This document shows, piece after piece, positions 36,133 to 44,715 of a stretch of 64,000 nucleotides of DNA. The notes under the pieces were generated by a model. It did no database searches. It worked only from the letters and a program-made list of their open reading frames with translations, and was not told where the DNA came from. This DNA is from CAXQZU01 sp964228555 (GTDB taxonomy: Bacteria; Planctomycetota; PLA2; JAEUHO01), in the NCBI GenBank assembly GCA_964228555.1, contig CAXQZU010000041.1, forward strand, positions 1 to 64,000. Direction: 5' to 3'. The position numbers and the translations under genes were made by a program. How positions within the stretch are numbered: the first letter of the stretch is position 1; each line of letters opens with the position of its first letter.

Positions 36133-37074
36133 ATGCTCACGCTGGCCGAGCTCGCCTACCCGCTGGTGGACCCGATCGCCTTCCGGGTGCTCGGCCATCC
36201 CGTGCGCTGGTACGGGATCTCCTACGTGCTCGCGTTCGCGGGCGCGTGGGTGATCCTGCGCATGCTGGCGCGGCGCGGTCGCTGGCCCGTGGCCGAGGAT
36301 CGCGTCGCCGACGTGCTCTTCTGGGGCATCCTGGGCGTGTTCCTGGGCGGGCGGCTGGGCTGGGTGCTGTTCTACGGGATGCACCAGGCGGGCTGGTCGT
36401 GGTCGAGCCTGCTCAAGGTGTGGGAAGGCGGGATGTCCTTCCACGGCGGGCTGCTGGGCGTGATCCTCGCCTACTGGACCTACTGCGCGCGCATGGGCCT
36501 GCGGCGCGGCGAGTTCTTCGATGGCCTCTCGCTGGCCACCACGCCGGGCCTGTTCATCGTGCGCCTGGCCAACTTCGTCAACGCGGAGCTCTACGGACGC
36601 GTGTGGGACGGCCCCTGGGCCATGCGCTTCCCCGACTACGAGCACCCTGCCGTGCGCGGGCCCGACCACTGGGTGGCCGGCGACCCGGTGCGCGGCCCCT
36701 GGCTGCCCGACCTGCGCCATCCCAGCCAGCTCTACGAGGCGCTGGGCGAGGGGATCTTGCTCTTCCTCGCGCTGCGCTGGCTGATGCTGCGCCGGGGCGT
36801 GGGTGGCGGGCGCATCGCGGCCGCCTTCCTCATCGGCTACGGCCTCGTGCGCTTTGCCGTCGAGTTCACGCGCGAGCCCGATGCCGGCATCGGCTACCAG
36901 GCCGTCGGCCTCACGCGCGGGCAGGAACTGTGTGCCGCGATGGTGCTGGCGGGCCTCGTCGTGCTGGCGCTGTGCCGGCGCTCGCCCACGCCCGCACGCC
37001 CTGCAGCGCTGCCGCCGGCCGCGCCGCCCCCGGCTGCACCCACGTCGGGCGGCGGCGGGGCGCCGCAGGCGTGA
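36133..37074 (+). CDS. lgt: Prolipoprotein diacylglyceryl transferase
   Basis: Lgt adds diacylglycerol to the lipobox cysteine of prolipoproteins in the inner membrane. The 313-residue protein has about seven transmembrane helices and the conserved segments HPVRWYGISYVLAF, GGRLGWVLFY, MSFHGGLLG and LANFVNAELYGR, the Lgt signature with the essential Arg. A long periplasmic loop precedes HPSQLYEALGEG. The C-terminus is an extra Pro/Ala-rich tail. Several lipoproteins in this window are likely substrates. Its TGA overlaps the next start (GTGA). Confidence 0.95.
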   Translation: MLTLAELAYPLVDPIAFRVLGHPVRWYGISYVLAFAGAWVILRMLARRGRWPVAEDRVADVLFWGILGVFLGGRLGWVLFYGMHQAGWSWSSLLKVWEGGMSFHGGLLGVILAYWTYCARMGLRRGEFFDGLSLATTPGLFIVRLANFVNAELYGRVWDGPWAMRFPDYEHPAVRGPDHWVAGDPVRGPWLPDLRHPSQLYEALGEGILLFLALRWLMLRRGVGGGRIAAAFLIGYGLVRFAVEFTREPDAGIGYQAVGLTRGQELCAAMVLAGLVVLALCRRSPTPARPAALPPAAPPPAAPTSGGGGAPQA

Positions 37075-39176
37075 GGCCGGGCAGGCCTCCCGGGCCCGCG
37101 CGCGGCGTGGCGCTGGGGGCGCTGGTCGCCCTCGGCCTGCTCTGCGCGCTGCCCGGCTCGCTGCCGGCCGACACCTTGGTGCTGGAGGGGGGCCGCACGC
37201 TGCGCGGCCATGTGGTGCGCACGGCCACCGAGGTGCTCTTCAATCCCTACCGCAGCCAGGCGCCATCCATGACCTTCGGGCAGCGACGGCTGGCGCTGGC
37301 CGAGGTCAAGCGCATCGAGCCCGACGAGGACGAGGGCACGCTGCACGCGGCGCTGGAGCGTGCGCTGGCCCAGCCCGCAGCAGCCCGCGACGAGGCCCTG
37401 CGTGCGCTGTGGGCCACGGCGCGGCGGCGCAGCCTGCGCGACCTGGCCACGCGCGTGGCCGAGCAAGGTCTGGCGCTGGGCATGACGGACGCGGACCTGC
37501 TCAAGCAGGTGGGCGGCCCGGAGCGCTGGAGCGCGCGGCGCCGTGGCGACGTGCGGCTGGACGCCGCGCTGGCGGCACGGGTGGCGGGCCTGCTGTCCAT
37601 GCCCCGCGCTCCCGAGCGCGCAGCGGCGCTGGTGCGGCTGGCCGGCGAGACGGGGCTCGTGCTGGACCTGCGGCACGTGGAGCGCATGGCGCGCTCGCTG
37701 GACGAGCCCGTGGGGGTGCTGGAGGAGCAGCCGCTGGCGTGGCCGGTGACGGGCGTGCCTGCCAGCGCCCGCTTCACGCTCTACGTCCCGCCCGACCTGC
37801 ATCCCCTGGTCCCCGCACCGCTGGTGATCGCCCTGCACGGCGGGGGCACGCTGGAGAGGCCCGACCGCACGCGCGTGGTGGCCGGAAGCGGCAAGGACAT
37901 GCTGCCGCTGGTGCTGCCGGGCGCGCGCCAGCGCGGCTGGCTGGTGCTGTGCCCGACGGCGCTGGAAGCCCCGTGGGACACGCCCGCCCACCGGGCCCTG
38001 CTGGAGGCCGCGCTCGCGGAGGTGGGCGCGCGGTGGAACGTGGACCTCGCGCGCGTGCACCTCGTGGGCGTGGGCGAGGGCGCGGAGGGCGCGTGGGCGC
38101 TGGGAGCCTCCATGGCCGAGCGGCTGGCCAGCGTGGCCGTGGCGGGCGGGCCGCCCTCGGGCCTGGCCAGCACGCTGCTGGGGCGCGGCCTGTGCGTGTG
38201 GGTGGGGCATGGGGAGGCCGACGAGCGCTTCCCGGTGGAGCCGGTCCGCAAGCTGGCCGCGCGGCTCGTCGAGCAGGCCGACTTCACCTACTGCGAGCTG
38301 CCGGAGGCGGGCCACGGCCTCGCGGCCGAGGCAGAACAGGACTGGTACCGGGCCATCGAGGGCCGGCGCAACCCCCGTGCCCGGGATGCGTGGCCGCAGC
38401 CGTCCCTGGCCTTGCCGCCGGGCGAGGCCGAGCAGGCGGCGCGGGGCGACCTGGCCGCGGTGGGCGGCGCGGGACTGCCGGGGGACATGCCCGCGGAGCG
38501 CCTGTGGGACGTCCTGCCGCGGGCCGAGGGCGGCGCGGCCGCCGAGCGGCTGCTGGCCCTGCGTCCGGCCGGCATGCGCGAGCGGGCCAGCGCCTTGCTG
38601 GCGCAGCGCGACGCTTCCCGCAGCGCTCGCACCGAGGCGGCCTGGCTGCTGGGGGAACTGGGCGACCCGCAGGCCGGTCTCGTGCTGGGCGAGGTGCTGC
38701 GGGGCAGCGACGACCCGGCGCTGAGGCTGGCCTGCGCCCGGGCGCTGCGCCGGCTGGCCGATCCGCAGTCGGTGGAGGACCTGCGCTGGGCCTTGCAGGA
38801 CGCCTGGCAAGCCCACCAGCGAGCCTCCTTCACGGGCGGGCGGGTGCCTCTCGTGGCCTTCGAGCGGCTCGTGCGGCTGTGCGGAGCCCTCGTGGAGGCG
38901 CTGGCGCGCGTGGGCCAGGCCGCCGAGGTGGGGCCCGACATCGAGCAGGCACTGGTCCTGGGCGCCCTCAAGGACCCCCGTCCCGTGGAGGGCCGCCGCG
39001 GGCCGGGCGCATCCCCGTCGAGCCTGCGAGCCGACCTGGTGCGCTCGGTGGCCCGTGCCTACCGCACCCTGGGCGTGGAGGCCACCCTCGTGGACATGCT
39101 GCGGGCCACGGTACGGCGTGACGCCGCCGCCACCGAGGCCCTCGTGACCGGCCTGCGCGAGGGCGTGGGGCGCTGA
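37071..39176 (+). CDS. Secreted alpha/beta-hydrolase-like pseudo-esterase with HEAT repeats
   Basis: The 701-residue precursor starts at GTG 37071, overlapping lgt by GTGA, with a signal peptide to about residue 35. Helical repeats follow, then an alpha/beta-hydrolase domain at about 230-440 resembling PHB-depolymerase-type esterases (PLVIALHGGG; VGHGEADERFP). Asp384 and His415 (EAGHGL) are in place. The nucleophile elbow reads GVGEG, with Gly335 where Ser should be, so ordinary hydrolysis is unlikely. HEAT-like repeats occupy about 480-690. It may act as a binding or scaffold protein in the envelope. Confidence 0.72.
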   Translation: MRPGRPPGPARGVALGALVALGLLCALPGSLPADTLVLEGGRTLRGHVVRTATEVLFNPYRSQAPSMTFGQRRLALAEVKRIEPDEDEGTLHAALERALAQPAAARDEALRALWATARRRSLRDLATRVAEQGLALGMTDADLLKQVGGPERWSARRRGDVRLDAALAARVAGLLSMPRAPERAAALVRLAGETGLVLDLRHVERMARSLDEPVGVLEEQPLAWPVTGVPASARFTLYVPPDLHPLVPAPLVIALHGGGTLERPDRTRVVAGSGKDMLPLVLPGARQRGWLVLCPTALEAPWDTPAHRALLEAALAEVGARWNVDLARVHLVGVGEGAEGAWALGASMAERLASVAVAGGPPSGLASTLLGRGLCVWVGHGEADERFPVEPVRKLAARLVEQADFTYCELPEAGHGLAAEAEQDWYRAIEGRRNPRARDAWPQPSLALPPGEAEQAARGDLAAVGGAGLPGDMPAERLWDVLPRAEGGAAAERLLALRPAGMRERASALLAQRDASRSARTEAAWLLGELGDPQAGLVLGEVLRGSDDPALRLACARALRRLADPQSVEDLRWALQDAWQAHQRASFTGGRVPLVAFERLVRLCGALVEALARVGQAAEVGPDIEQALVLGALKDPRPVEGRRGPGASPSSLRADLVRSVARAYRTLGVEATLVDMLRATVRRDAAATEALVTGLREGVGR

Positions 39177-39225
39177 CGGGCGGGCCTGCGAGGGCGCGCG
39201 AGGTTGCGGCAGGGCACCCCGGGGC

Positions 39226-39231
39226 TAGAGT
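39226..39231 (+). promoter_or_regulatory. -10-like hexamer TAGAGT for leaderless glyA
   Basis: TAGAGT ends 8 nt before the glyA ATG. There is no ribosome-binding site. Confidence 0.4.
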
Positions 39232-39239
39232 GCCGCTCC

Positions 39240-40517
39240 ATGACTGCCACCCAGCCCATCACAGCGCGCGCGGGACTGGCCCGCGTGCGACAGGTCCTCC
39301 GCGAGCAGGACGCCTGGCGCAGCACCTCGCTCAACCTGATCGCCAGCGAGAACCTGCTCTCGCCGGCGGCCCGGGCGGTGCTCGACAGCGACCTCCTGCA
39401 CCGCTACGCCGAGGGCCACCCCGGCGGCCGCTACTACGAGGGCACGCGCTACGTGGACGAGATCGAGCTCGCCACCTCGCAGGCCATGTGCAAGCTGTTC
39501 GGCACCACGTGGGCCGACGTGCGCCCGATCTCGGGCACCGTCGCCAACGAGGCCGTGTTCTCGCGGCTCGTGCCGCAGGGCGCTCCCGTGGTGGCCCATC
39601 CGGTGGCCACCGGCGGCCACATCAGCCACGCGCGCATGGGCAGCCTCGGCAAGCGCACCAACCGCATCCTCACGTGGCCCACGCTGCCGGATGGCTTCCG
39701 CATCGACGTGCCCGCCGCCCGCGACCTCGTCGCGCGCGAGCGTCCCGCGGTGGCCGTGCTGGGCCGCAGCCTGTTCCTGTTCCCCGAGCCCGTGCGCGAG
39801 ATCCGCGAGGTGTGCGACGAGGTGGGCACGCTGGTGATCTACGACGGCGCGCACGTGCTGGGCCTGATCGCCGGCGGCCAGTTCCAGGACCCGCTGCGCG
39901 AGGGCGCGCACGTGCTCAACGGCAGCACGCACAAGACCTTCTTCGGGCCGCAGCGCGGCGTGGTGCTCTCGCCCGGCGGCGACAGCGAGCTGTGCAAGAC
40001 GCTGGACAAGGGCGTGTTCCCCGGCTCGTCCTCCAACCACCACCTGTTCACGCTGCCCGCGCTCTACGTCTCGACGCTCGAGATGCAGGAGTTCGGGGCG
40101 CGCTACGCCGCCGACACCATCGCCAACGCGCAGGCGTTGGCGCAGGCCCTGCATCGCAAGGGCTTCGCGGTGGCCGCGGCCGACCTCGGCTTCACGCGCA
40201 GCCACCAGGTGGCGGTGGACGTGCACGCGTTCGGGGGCGGCAAGCTCGTCAGCCGCCGCCTGAGCGACATGGACGTCATCTGCAACATGAACATGCTGCC
40301 CGGCGAGCCGGCCAAGAATGCGGTGGACCCGCGCGGCATCCGCCTGGGCGTGCAGGAGATGACGCGCAACGGCATGGGACCGCAGGAGATGGAGGCCATC
40401 GCCGGCCTCTTCCACGCGGCGCTGGCGCAGGGCAAGGACGTGCGGTCCGAGGTGCGCGGCCTGCGCGAGCGATTCGCCGGCGTGCAGTACGGCTACTCGG
40501 TGGCCGACCTCGCCTAG
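39240..40517 (+). CDS. glyA: Serine hydroxymethyltransferase, archaeal-like type
   Basis: This PLP enzyme interconverts serine and glycine with a one-carbon carrier. Conserved segments in the 425-residue protein include LNLIASENLLS, RYAEGHPGGRYYEG with VDEIE, the PLP-stacking Asp/His in YDGAHVLG, and the PLP lysine in GSTHKTFFGP. Several motifs differ from the usual bacterial enzyme. VRPISGTVANEAVF stands where QPHSGxxAN is expected, and RLGVQEMTRNGM replaces GTPAxTTRG, both as in archaeal GlyA. A related aldolase activity cannot be excluded. ATG 39240 follows TAGAGT. Confidence 0.85.
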   Translation: MTATQPITARAGLARVRQVLREQDAWRSTSLNLIASENLLSPAARAVLDSDLLHRYAEGHPGGRYYEGTRYVDEIELATSQAMCKLFGTTWADVRPISGTVANEAVFSRLVPQGAPVVAHPVATGGHISHARMGSLGKRTNRILTWPTLPDGFRIDVPAARDLVARERPAVAVLGRSLFLFPEPVREIREVCDEVGTLVIYDGAHVLGLIAGGQFQDPLREGAHVLNGSTHKTFFGPQRGVVLSPGGDSELCKTLDKGVFPGSSSNHHLFTLPALYVSTLEMQEFGARYAADTIANAQALAQALHRKGFAVAAADLGFTRSHQVAVDVHAFGGGKLVSRRLSDMDVICNMNMLPGEPAKNAVDPRGIRLGVQEMTRNGMGPQEMEAIAGLFHAALAQGKDVRSEVRGLRERFAGVQYGYSVADLA

Positions 40518-40553
40518 CCGGGCGGGGGGCCGCGCGCGGGCGACCCGTCGGCG

Positions 40554-40970
40554 TCAGGCTGCCGGCCGCCGCAGGCAGCGCACGCCTTGCCAGAGCGCCG
40601 TGCCCGTGCCCGCGAGGCACAGCAGCGGGCCCACGCCCAGCGTGGCGAGGCCGTCGAGGTCGCTGGCGCCGATGAGCAGCGCCAGCGCGCTCACGCCCTG
40701 CATCACGACGCCGGCCAGCACGGCCCCACGGCCGGCTGCGCGCTGGGCGTAGGCGAGGAACACCAAGGCGCTGGCGAACACCAAGGCGCTGGCCACGGCC
40801 AGGGCGGCCACCAGCTTCCCGTCCTCGGTGTCGATGCCCCGGATGGGCACCAGGCCCAGGAAGGTGCCCCAGGTCAGCAGCGTGCCGCAGAGGCAGGCGC
40901 TTGCGCCCGCCGCCGCCCAGCCGGCGGCGCGACGCTGCTCGGGCGTGGGCTCGCCGGCTGCGGGCTCCAT
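40554..40970 (-). CDS. Small four-helix membrane protein
   Basis: The 138-residue product has four predicted transmembrane helices. A GTLLTWGTFLGLVPIRGIDTEDGK loop, split between helix 1 and the periplasmic side, recalls small uncharacterised actinobacterial and planctomycete membrane proteins that carry a GIDTxDG motif. The function is unknown. GGAGG lies about 8 nt before ATG 40970. A TAGGCT hexamer further upstream gives a leader of about 16 nt. It is convergent with glyA. Confidence 0.65.
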   Translation of the reverse strand: MEPAAGEPTPEQRRAAGWAAAGASACLCGTLLTWGTFLGLVPIRGIDTEDGKLVAALAVASALVFASALVFLAYAQRAAGRGAVLAGVVMQGVSALALLIGASDLDGLATLGVGPLLCLAGTGTALWQGVRCLRRPAA

Positions 40971-40992
40971 GGGATGCACCTCCAAGGCGCGC

Positions 40993-40998
40993 AGCCTA
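40993..40998 (-). promoter_or_regulatory. -10-like hexamer TAGGCT for the small membrane protein
   Basis: The minus-strand hexamer lies 22 nt before ATG 40970 and is followed by GGAGG, so this is a short-leader rather than a leaderless arrangement. Confidence 0.35.
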
Positions 40999-41122
40999 GC
41001 AGTGCGCCGTCCACGACCCCGTCCGCAGCCTGCGCAGCGCCTGGAGGCTGCCCTGCCCGGCCTCGGGCGGGGCTGGATCGCGCCTCACCGGCGCCCGTGG
41101 CGGGCCCGGCACCCGGGCGGCA

Positions 41123-41953
41123 TCAGCGTGCCCTGAGCGTGGTGCTCTCGCTCTCGTTGGCCAGCTCGGCCCCGCTGCTGGCGCTGATCACGGCCGCACG
41201 TGCCTGCGTGAGGTTGCGCTCGGGCACTGCCTTGACGCGGACCTGCACCTCGAGGCGCACCGACTGGCCGGGCGCCAGCACGAACGCGGAGCTCTCGGCG
41301 CGCTGGCCGGACCCCGTCACCGTCTCGCCCCGGCTGCCGGCCCCGCTGACGAACTCCAGCTCGGGCGGCAGCGTCCACACCACCTGCAGGTCGGGCGTGA
41401 GGGCCGTGCCCCCGTCGTCGCTCACGGTCAGCTCGTACAGGAAGGTGTCGCCGACGCTGAACATGCCGCCGGGCTGGCGCTGCATGTCCAGTTCCACCAT
41501 CTCGGTCTGCAGCGCAGGCAGTCCCTTGACGTCCACGCTGCAGAAGCAGCCGGCTGCAGCCCAGCCACGGTCCTCGCGCGCCGAGGCGTCCACGCTCACG
41601 CGTCCCACCTGGGCGCTGCTGAACTGGGCCTTGAGCGTCTGCGTCTGGCCCGGGGCCAGCCTCTCGATGCGCACCACGAGGCCGCCCTGCCCGACCTGCT
41701 GGAGGCCGGCGTTGCCCCGCATGGCCAGCACGACGTTGTTGAGCGACATGTCGCCGGTGTTCTTGACCGTGGCCGTGGCCTCGAAGGCGTCGCCGACCAG
41801 CACCACCGGCAAGGAGGTGCTGCAGAACACCTCCATGGACAGGCGGTGGCAGGCGCTGTCGTCGGCGGCCTGCGCGCGGGGCAGGCAGGCCAGCAGCAGC
41901 ACTGCCGCGAGCGCCAGGAGGCGGGCCGCGACGGGATGGGTAGGTCGGGCCAT
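41123..41953 (-). CDS. Secreted protein with two CARDB/DUF11-like beta-sandwich domains
   Basis: The 276-residue precursor has a signal peptide (about residues 1-29). Two immunoglobulin-like repeats of about 115 residues follow, each with the pattern GDAFEATATVKNTGDMSLNNV or GDTFLYELTVSDDGG and then LAPGQT/LAPGQS. These are the CARDB/DUF11 type of adhesion or surface domain. Four Cys in the first domain could form disulfides. A GGAGG site precedes ATG 41953. It is divergent from the binding-protein/metzincin fusion. Confidence 0.7.
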   Translation of the reverse strand: MARPTHPVAARLLALAAVLLLACLPRAQAADDSACHRLSMEVFCSTSLPVVLVGDAFEATATVKNTGDMSLNNVVLAMRGNAGLQQVGQGGLVVRIERLAPGQTQTLKAQFSSAQVGRVSVDASAREDRGWAAAGCFCSVDVKGLPALQTEMVELDMQRQPGGMFSVGDTFLYELTVSDDGGTALTPDLQVVWTLPPELEFVSGAGSRGETVTGSGQRAESSAFVLAPGQSVRLEVQVRVKAVPERNLTQARAAVISASSGAELANESESTTLRAR

Positions 41954-42011
41954 GCTGCCTCCGGCTGCACAGGCCCTGGCCCGGCCCTCGGGCCACGGCC
42001 TGCGCGCCGGC

Positions 42012-42017
42012 AGGATA
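42012..42017 (-). promoter_or_regulatory. -10-like hexamer TATCCT for the CARDB/DUF11-like gene
   Basis: Minus-strand TATCCT lies about 58 nt before the ATG, giving a leader with a GGAGG ribosome site. Confidence 0.3.
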
Positions 42018-42105
42018 CCCACCCCCGGCCTCAAGGCGGCGCGCGGCCTTGCGAGGCGTCCGCGCGCAGGTTGACCTGTTCGTGCCTCGCTGCCACCGTA
42101 AGCCT

Positions 42106-43998
42106 GTGGCGCGCGCCCTGCCCTTCCCGTTGCTGCGCTGCCTGCCGCGCGGTGCGGGCCTGCTGGCGCGCGGGATGCTCGTGCTGGGCGTGCTCGCGCC
42201 CGGCGTGGCACGCGGCGCACCGCGCCCGGAGCCCGTGGTGGTGGCGGTGCTGGCCACGGGGGGCGAGGGCCCGCTGGCCCGCCTCGCGGCCGGCGCCTCG
42301 CTGGCCGAGGGGTTGCCGGGCATGGAGGCGGATGCCGCGGCGCCGCTGCGCATCGAGGCCGTGGACGATGGGGGCAGCAGCGCTGGGATGGAGGCGGCCC
42401 TCAAGCGCCTGCGCGCGCTCAAGCCCGTGGGCGTGATCGCGCTGCCCGCGCCCGTGCTGGCCACGGCGTACGCCGAGGCAGCGCGCACGCTGCGCGTGCC
42501 GTGGGTGATGCTGGCGCCGGGCGCGCTCGACGTGCTGGCAGGCTCCGCGCACGTGGTCCAGCTGGCGCCCTCGATGGCCACGCAGGCGGTGGCCGTGGGG
42601 GACGCCTTGCGCGCCCCGTTGGGGGCGGCCAGCGTGGCCATCGTGCGCGAGGCCGGCGCGCCGGGCGATGCCTGGGAGGCGGCGCTGCGGAGGAACCTGC
42701 CGGCCACCGCGCGCGACCTCGGGGCCTTCGCCTGGCCCGTGGCCGGCGACGCAGCCGTGCTGGAGGCCTTGGCAGCCGCCGGCCCGGAGCGCGTGGTGGT
42801 GGCACTGCAGGGCCGCAGCCTCGCCTCCTTCGCACGCAGCCTCCACGACCGGCGCCAGCGCCTGCCTTGCCTCTACCTCGACCTCGCGCGCAGCGAGGCG
42901 CTGCGGGCTGCGGCCCCAGGGGCCTTCGAGGGCTCGTTGCTGCTGGGTGCGCCCGACCCCGAGGGCCTCGGGCGGATGGGCGAGGCGCTGGCCGTGGCGT
43001 TGGAGGCCAAGCGCCTGCCGGCGGGCGAGGTGGAGGTGCGGGCGGCCGAGGCGGCACGCAGGCTGTTGGGCACGGCGCGCCGCGCGCAGGGGCGGCAGTC
43101 CCGCAAGATGCTGGAAGCCTGGCAGCCCGAGGTGCCCGAGCAGGGCCTGCTGGGCCCGCTGGGCTTCGAGCCGGCGGGCCACGTGCGCTTCTTCCCCCTG
43201 AGGCTGTGGCGCGAGCGCCAGGGACGGCTGGAGGAGGTCCCGGCCGGCCTCGTGCCCGCCGCCGGCTGCGGGCCGCCGCTGGGGTTCCAGGCGCCCCGTG
43301 CCCTGCCCCGGCCTGCGCGGGGCCGGGTGGCGTGGCTGACCTGGGGCGAGGGCGAGAAGCGCACGATCGAGGCCGACCTCAAGGCGCTGGGCCTCACCAC
43401 CGGCGGGTACGACCCCGAGCTGGACCAGCTGGTGCGCGACGAGATCGTGGCGCGTGCGATGCGCATCGCCTACCAGCTGTTCCGGCGGGAGCCTGACGGC
43501 ACGCCGCTGCCGGGATGGTCGTGGGGCGTCACCTTCACCACGGAACGGCCGGCGGGCGCGATCCCGGCCGAGGCCTGGGTGGCCACGCTGGCCGGCGACG
43601 ACCCGGAGGCGGGCGGGCGCGTTACGGGCGCAGGCACGGTCAGCGTGTTCACCACGTTCCTCGTGCGCACGATGTACGCGCAGCACCGGCTCGACCCGCC
43701 GCTGACGGCCTTCGACAAGCCCCACCTGCTGGGCCGTCATCGCTGGGGCGAGGACAAGGTGCACGACCACCGCGGCGAGCTGTTGCGCTGCCTGGTGGAC
43801 GGGTTCGCCAGCGCCATCGGTCTCACGCTGGCCCATGAGCTGGGCCACCTGTGCGGCTGCGGCCACGACACCGAGCATCCCACCTCCATCATGAACGTGC
43901 AGGCCGGCGCGGGTGCCGCCTGGGCCGATTGCGTGTGGATCCCCTCGCACCAGGCCGAGGTCACGCGCGCGCTGGGCGTGGAGGGGGTGGAGAAGTGA
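42106..43998 (+). CDS. Periplasmic-binding-protein / metzincin-type zinc protease fusion
   Basis: This is a continuous 630-residue precursor. After a signal peptide (about residues 1-37), residues 40-380 resemble the type 1 periplasmic-binding fold of branched-chain amino acid receptors (Peripla_BP_6), with an alternating pattern up to MGEALAVALEAKR. Residues 406-620 form a zinc protease domain. It has the complete metzincin motif HELGHLCGCGHD (His577, Glu578, His581, His587) and a Met-turn-like SIMN about 10 residues later. This domain order is not one I know. GTG 42106 is the best start; TTG 42049 and GTG 42082 are in frame. The downstream methyltransferase overlaps by GTGA. Confidence 0.75.
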   Translation: MARALPFPLLRCLPRGAGLLARGMLVLGVLAPGVARGAPRPEPVVVAVLATGGEGPLARLAAGASLAEGLPGMEADAAAPLRIEAVDDGGSSAGMEAALKRLRALKPVGVIALPAPVLATAYAEAARTLRVPWVMLAPGALDVLAGSAHVVQLAPSMATQAVAVGDALRAPLGAASVAIVREAGAPGDAWEAALRRNLPATARDLGAFAWPVAGDAAVLEALAAAGPERVVVALQGRSLASFARSLHDRRQRLPCLYLDLARSEALRAAAPGAFEGSLLLGAPDPEGLGRMGEALAVALEAKRLPAGEVEVRAAEAARRLLGTARRAQGRQSRKMLEAWQPEVPEQGLLGPLGFEPAGHVRFFPLRLWRERQGRLEEVPAGLVPAAGCGPPLGFQAPRALPRPARGRVAWLTWGEGEKRTIEADLKALGLTTGGYDPELDQLVRDEIVARAMRIAYQLFRREPDGTPLPGWSWGVTFTTERPAGAIPAEAWVATLAGDDPEAGGRVTGAGTVSVFTTFLVRTMYAQHRLDPPLTAFDKPHLLGRHRWGEDKVHDHRGELLRCLVDGFASAIGLTLAHELGHLCGCGHDTEHPTSIMNVQAGAGAAWADCVWIPSHQAEVTRALGVEGVEK

Positions 43999-44651
43999 GC
44001 GCGGACGGCGCGCCGAGCCCGTCGCCGCCCAGCCCTCGCCCGGCACCCCGGGACTGGGAGGCGCGCTACCGGGCGGGGGACACGCCGTGGGACCTGGGCG
44101 CGGCGCCGGCCGTGTTGGGCACCGAGGCAGCCCGGCTGGGCCCCGGGGCGGGCCGTCGGCTGCTCGTGCCGGGCGCAGGGCGGGGCCACGACGCGGTGGC
44201 CTGGGCAGTGGCCGGCTGGCAGGTCACGGCCGTGGACATCGCTCCCACGGCCTGTGCCCACCTGCGCGAGCGGGCGTGCCGCGAGGGCCTCGCGCTGGAC
44301 GTGCTGGAGGGCGACGTGCTGGCCCTGCCGGCGCCGCTGGCGGGCGTCTTCGACGTGGCGTGGGAGCAGACCTGCCTGTGCGCGCTGGAGCCCGCCCAGC
44401 GCCTGCCCTACGTGCAGGCCCTCGCGCGCGCGCTGCGTCCCGGCGGCCTGCTGCTGGCCTTGCTGTGGAACCACGGCCAGCCGGGCGGCCCGCCCCACGA
44501 CCTCCCTCCGGCCCTGGCCCGCTCGTTGCTGGCCCCCTGGTTCGACGAGGAGGGCCTGCTGGCCGTGGAGGCGGCGCCCGGCGCGCCCCGGCAGCACGAG
44601 TACCTGCTGCGCCTGCGTCGCCGGACGCACGGTGACGGCCCGACCGCCTAG
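43995..44651 (+). CDS. TPMT-type SAM-dependent methyltransferase
   Basis: The 218-residue Rossmann methyltransferase is of the thiopurine S-methyltransferase type. DWEARYRAGDTPWDLG is the family N-terminal signature. LLVPGAGRGHDAVAWAVAGW is the SAM-binding motif I, followed by VDIAP. The segment FDVAWEQTCLCAL forms motif IV. Members methylate thiols, halides, selenium or tellurium compounds. The start GTG lies inside the stop of the binding-protein/metzincin gene (GTGA), so the two are co-translated. A functional link is possible but unproven. Confidence 0.88.
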   Translation: MSADGAPSPSPPSPRPAPRDWEARYRAGDTPWDLGAAPAVLGTEAARLGPGAGRRLLVPGAGRGHDAVAWAVAGWQVTAVDIAPTACAHLRERACREGLALDVLEGDVLALPAPLAGVFDVAWEQTCLCALEPAQRLPYVQALARALRPGGLLLALLWNHGQPGGPPHDLPPALARSLLAPWFDEEGLLAVEAAPGAPRQHEYLLRLRRRTHGDGPTA

Positions 44652-44715
44652 GCGAGGGCCGGCCGGGCGGGATACTGGCCCAGCCTGCCCACGCGGGCCG
44701 GAGCCCTGGCCTCAC

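Noticed and set aside
42071..42104. TTGACC at 42071 as the -35 box of the fusion protease gene
   Set aside because: The nearest TA-containing -10 candidate (TAAGCC) is 22 nt away, too far for a normal promoter.
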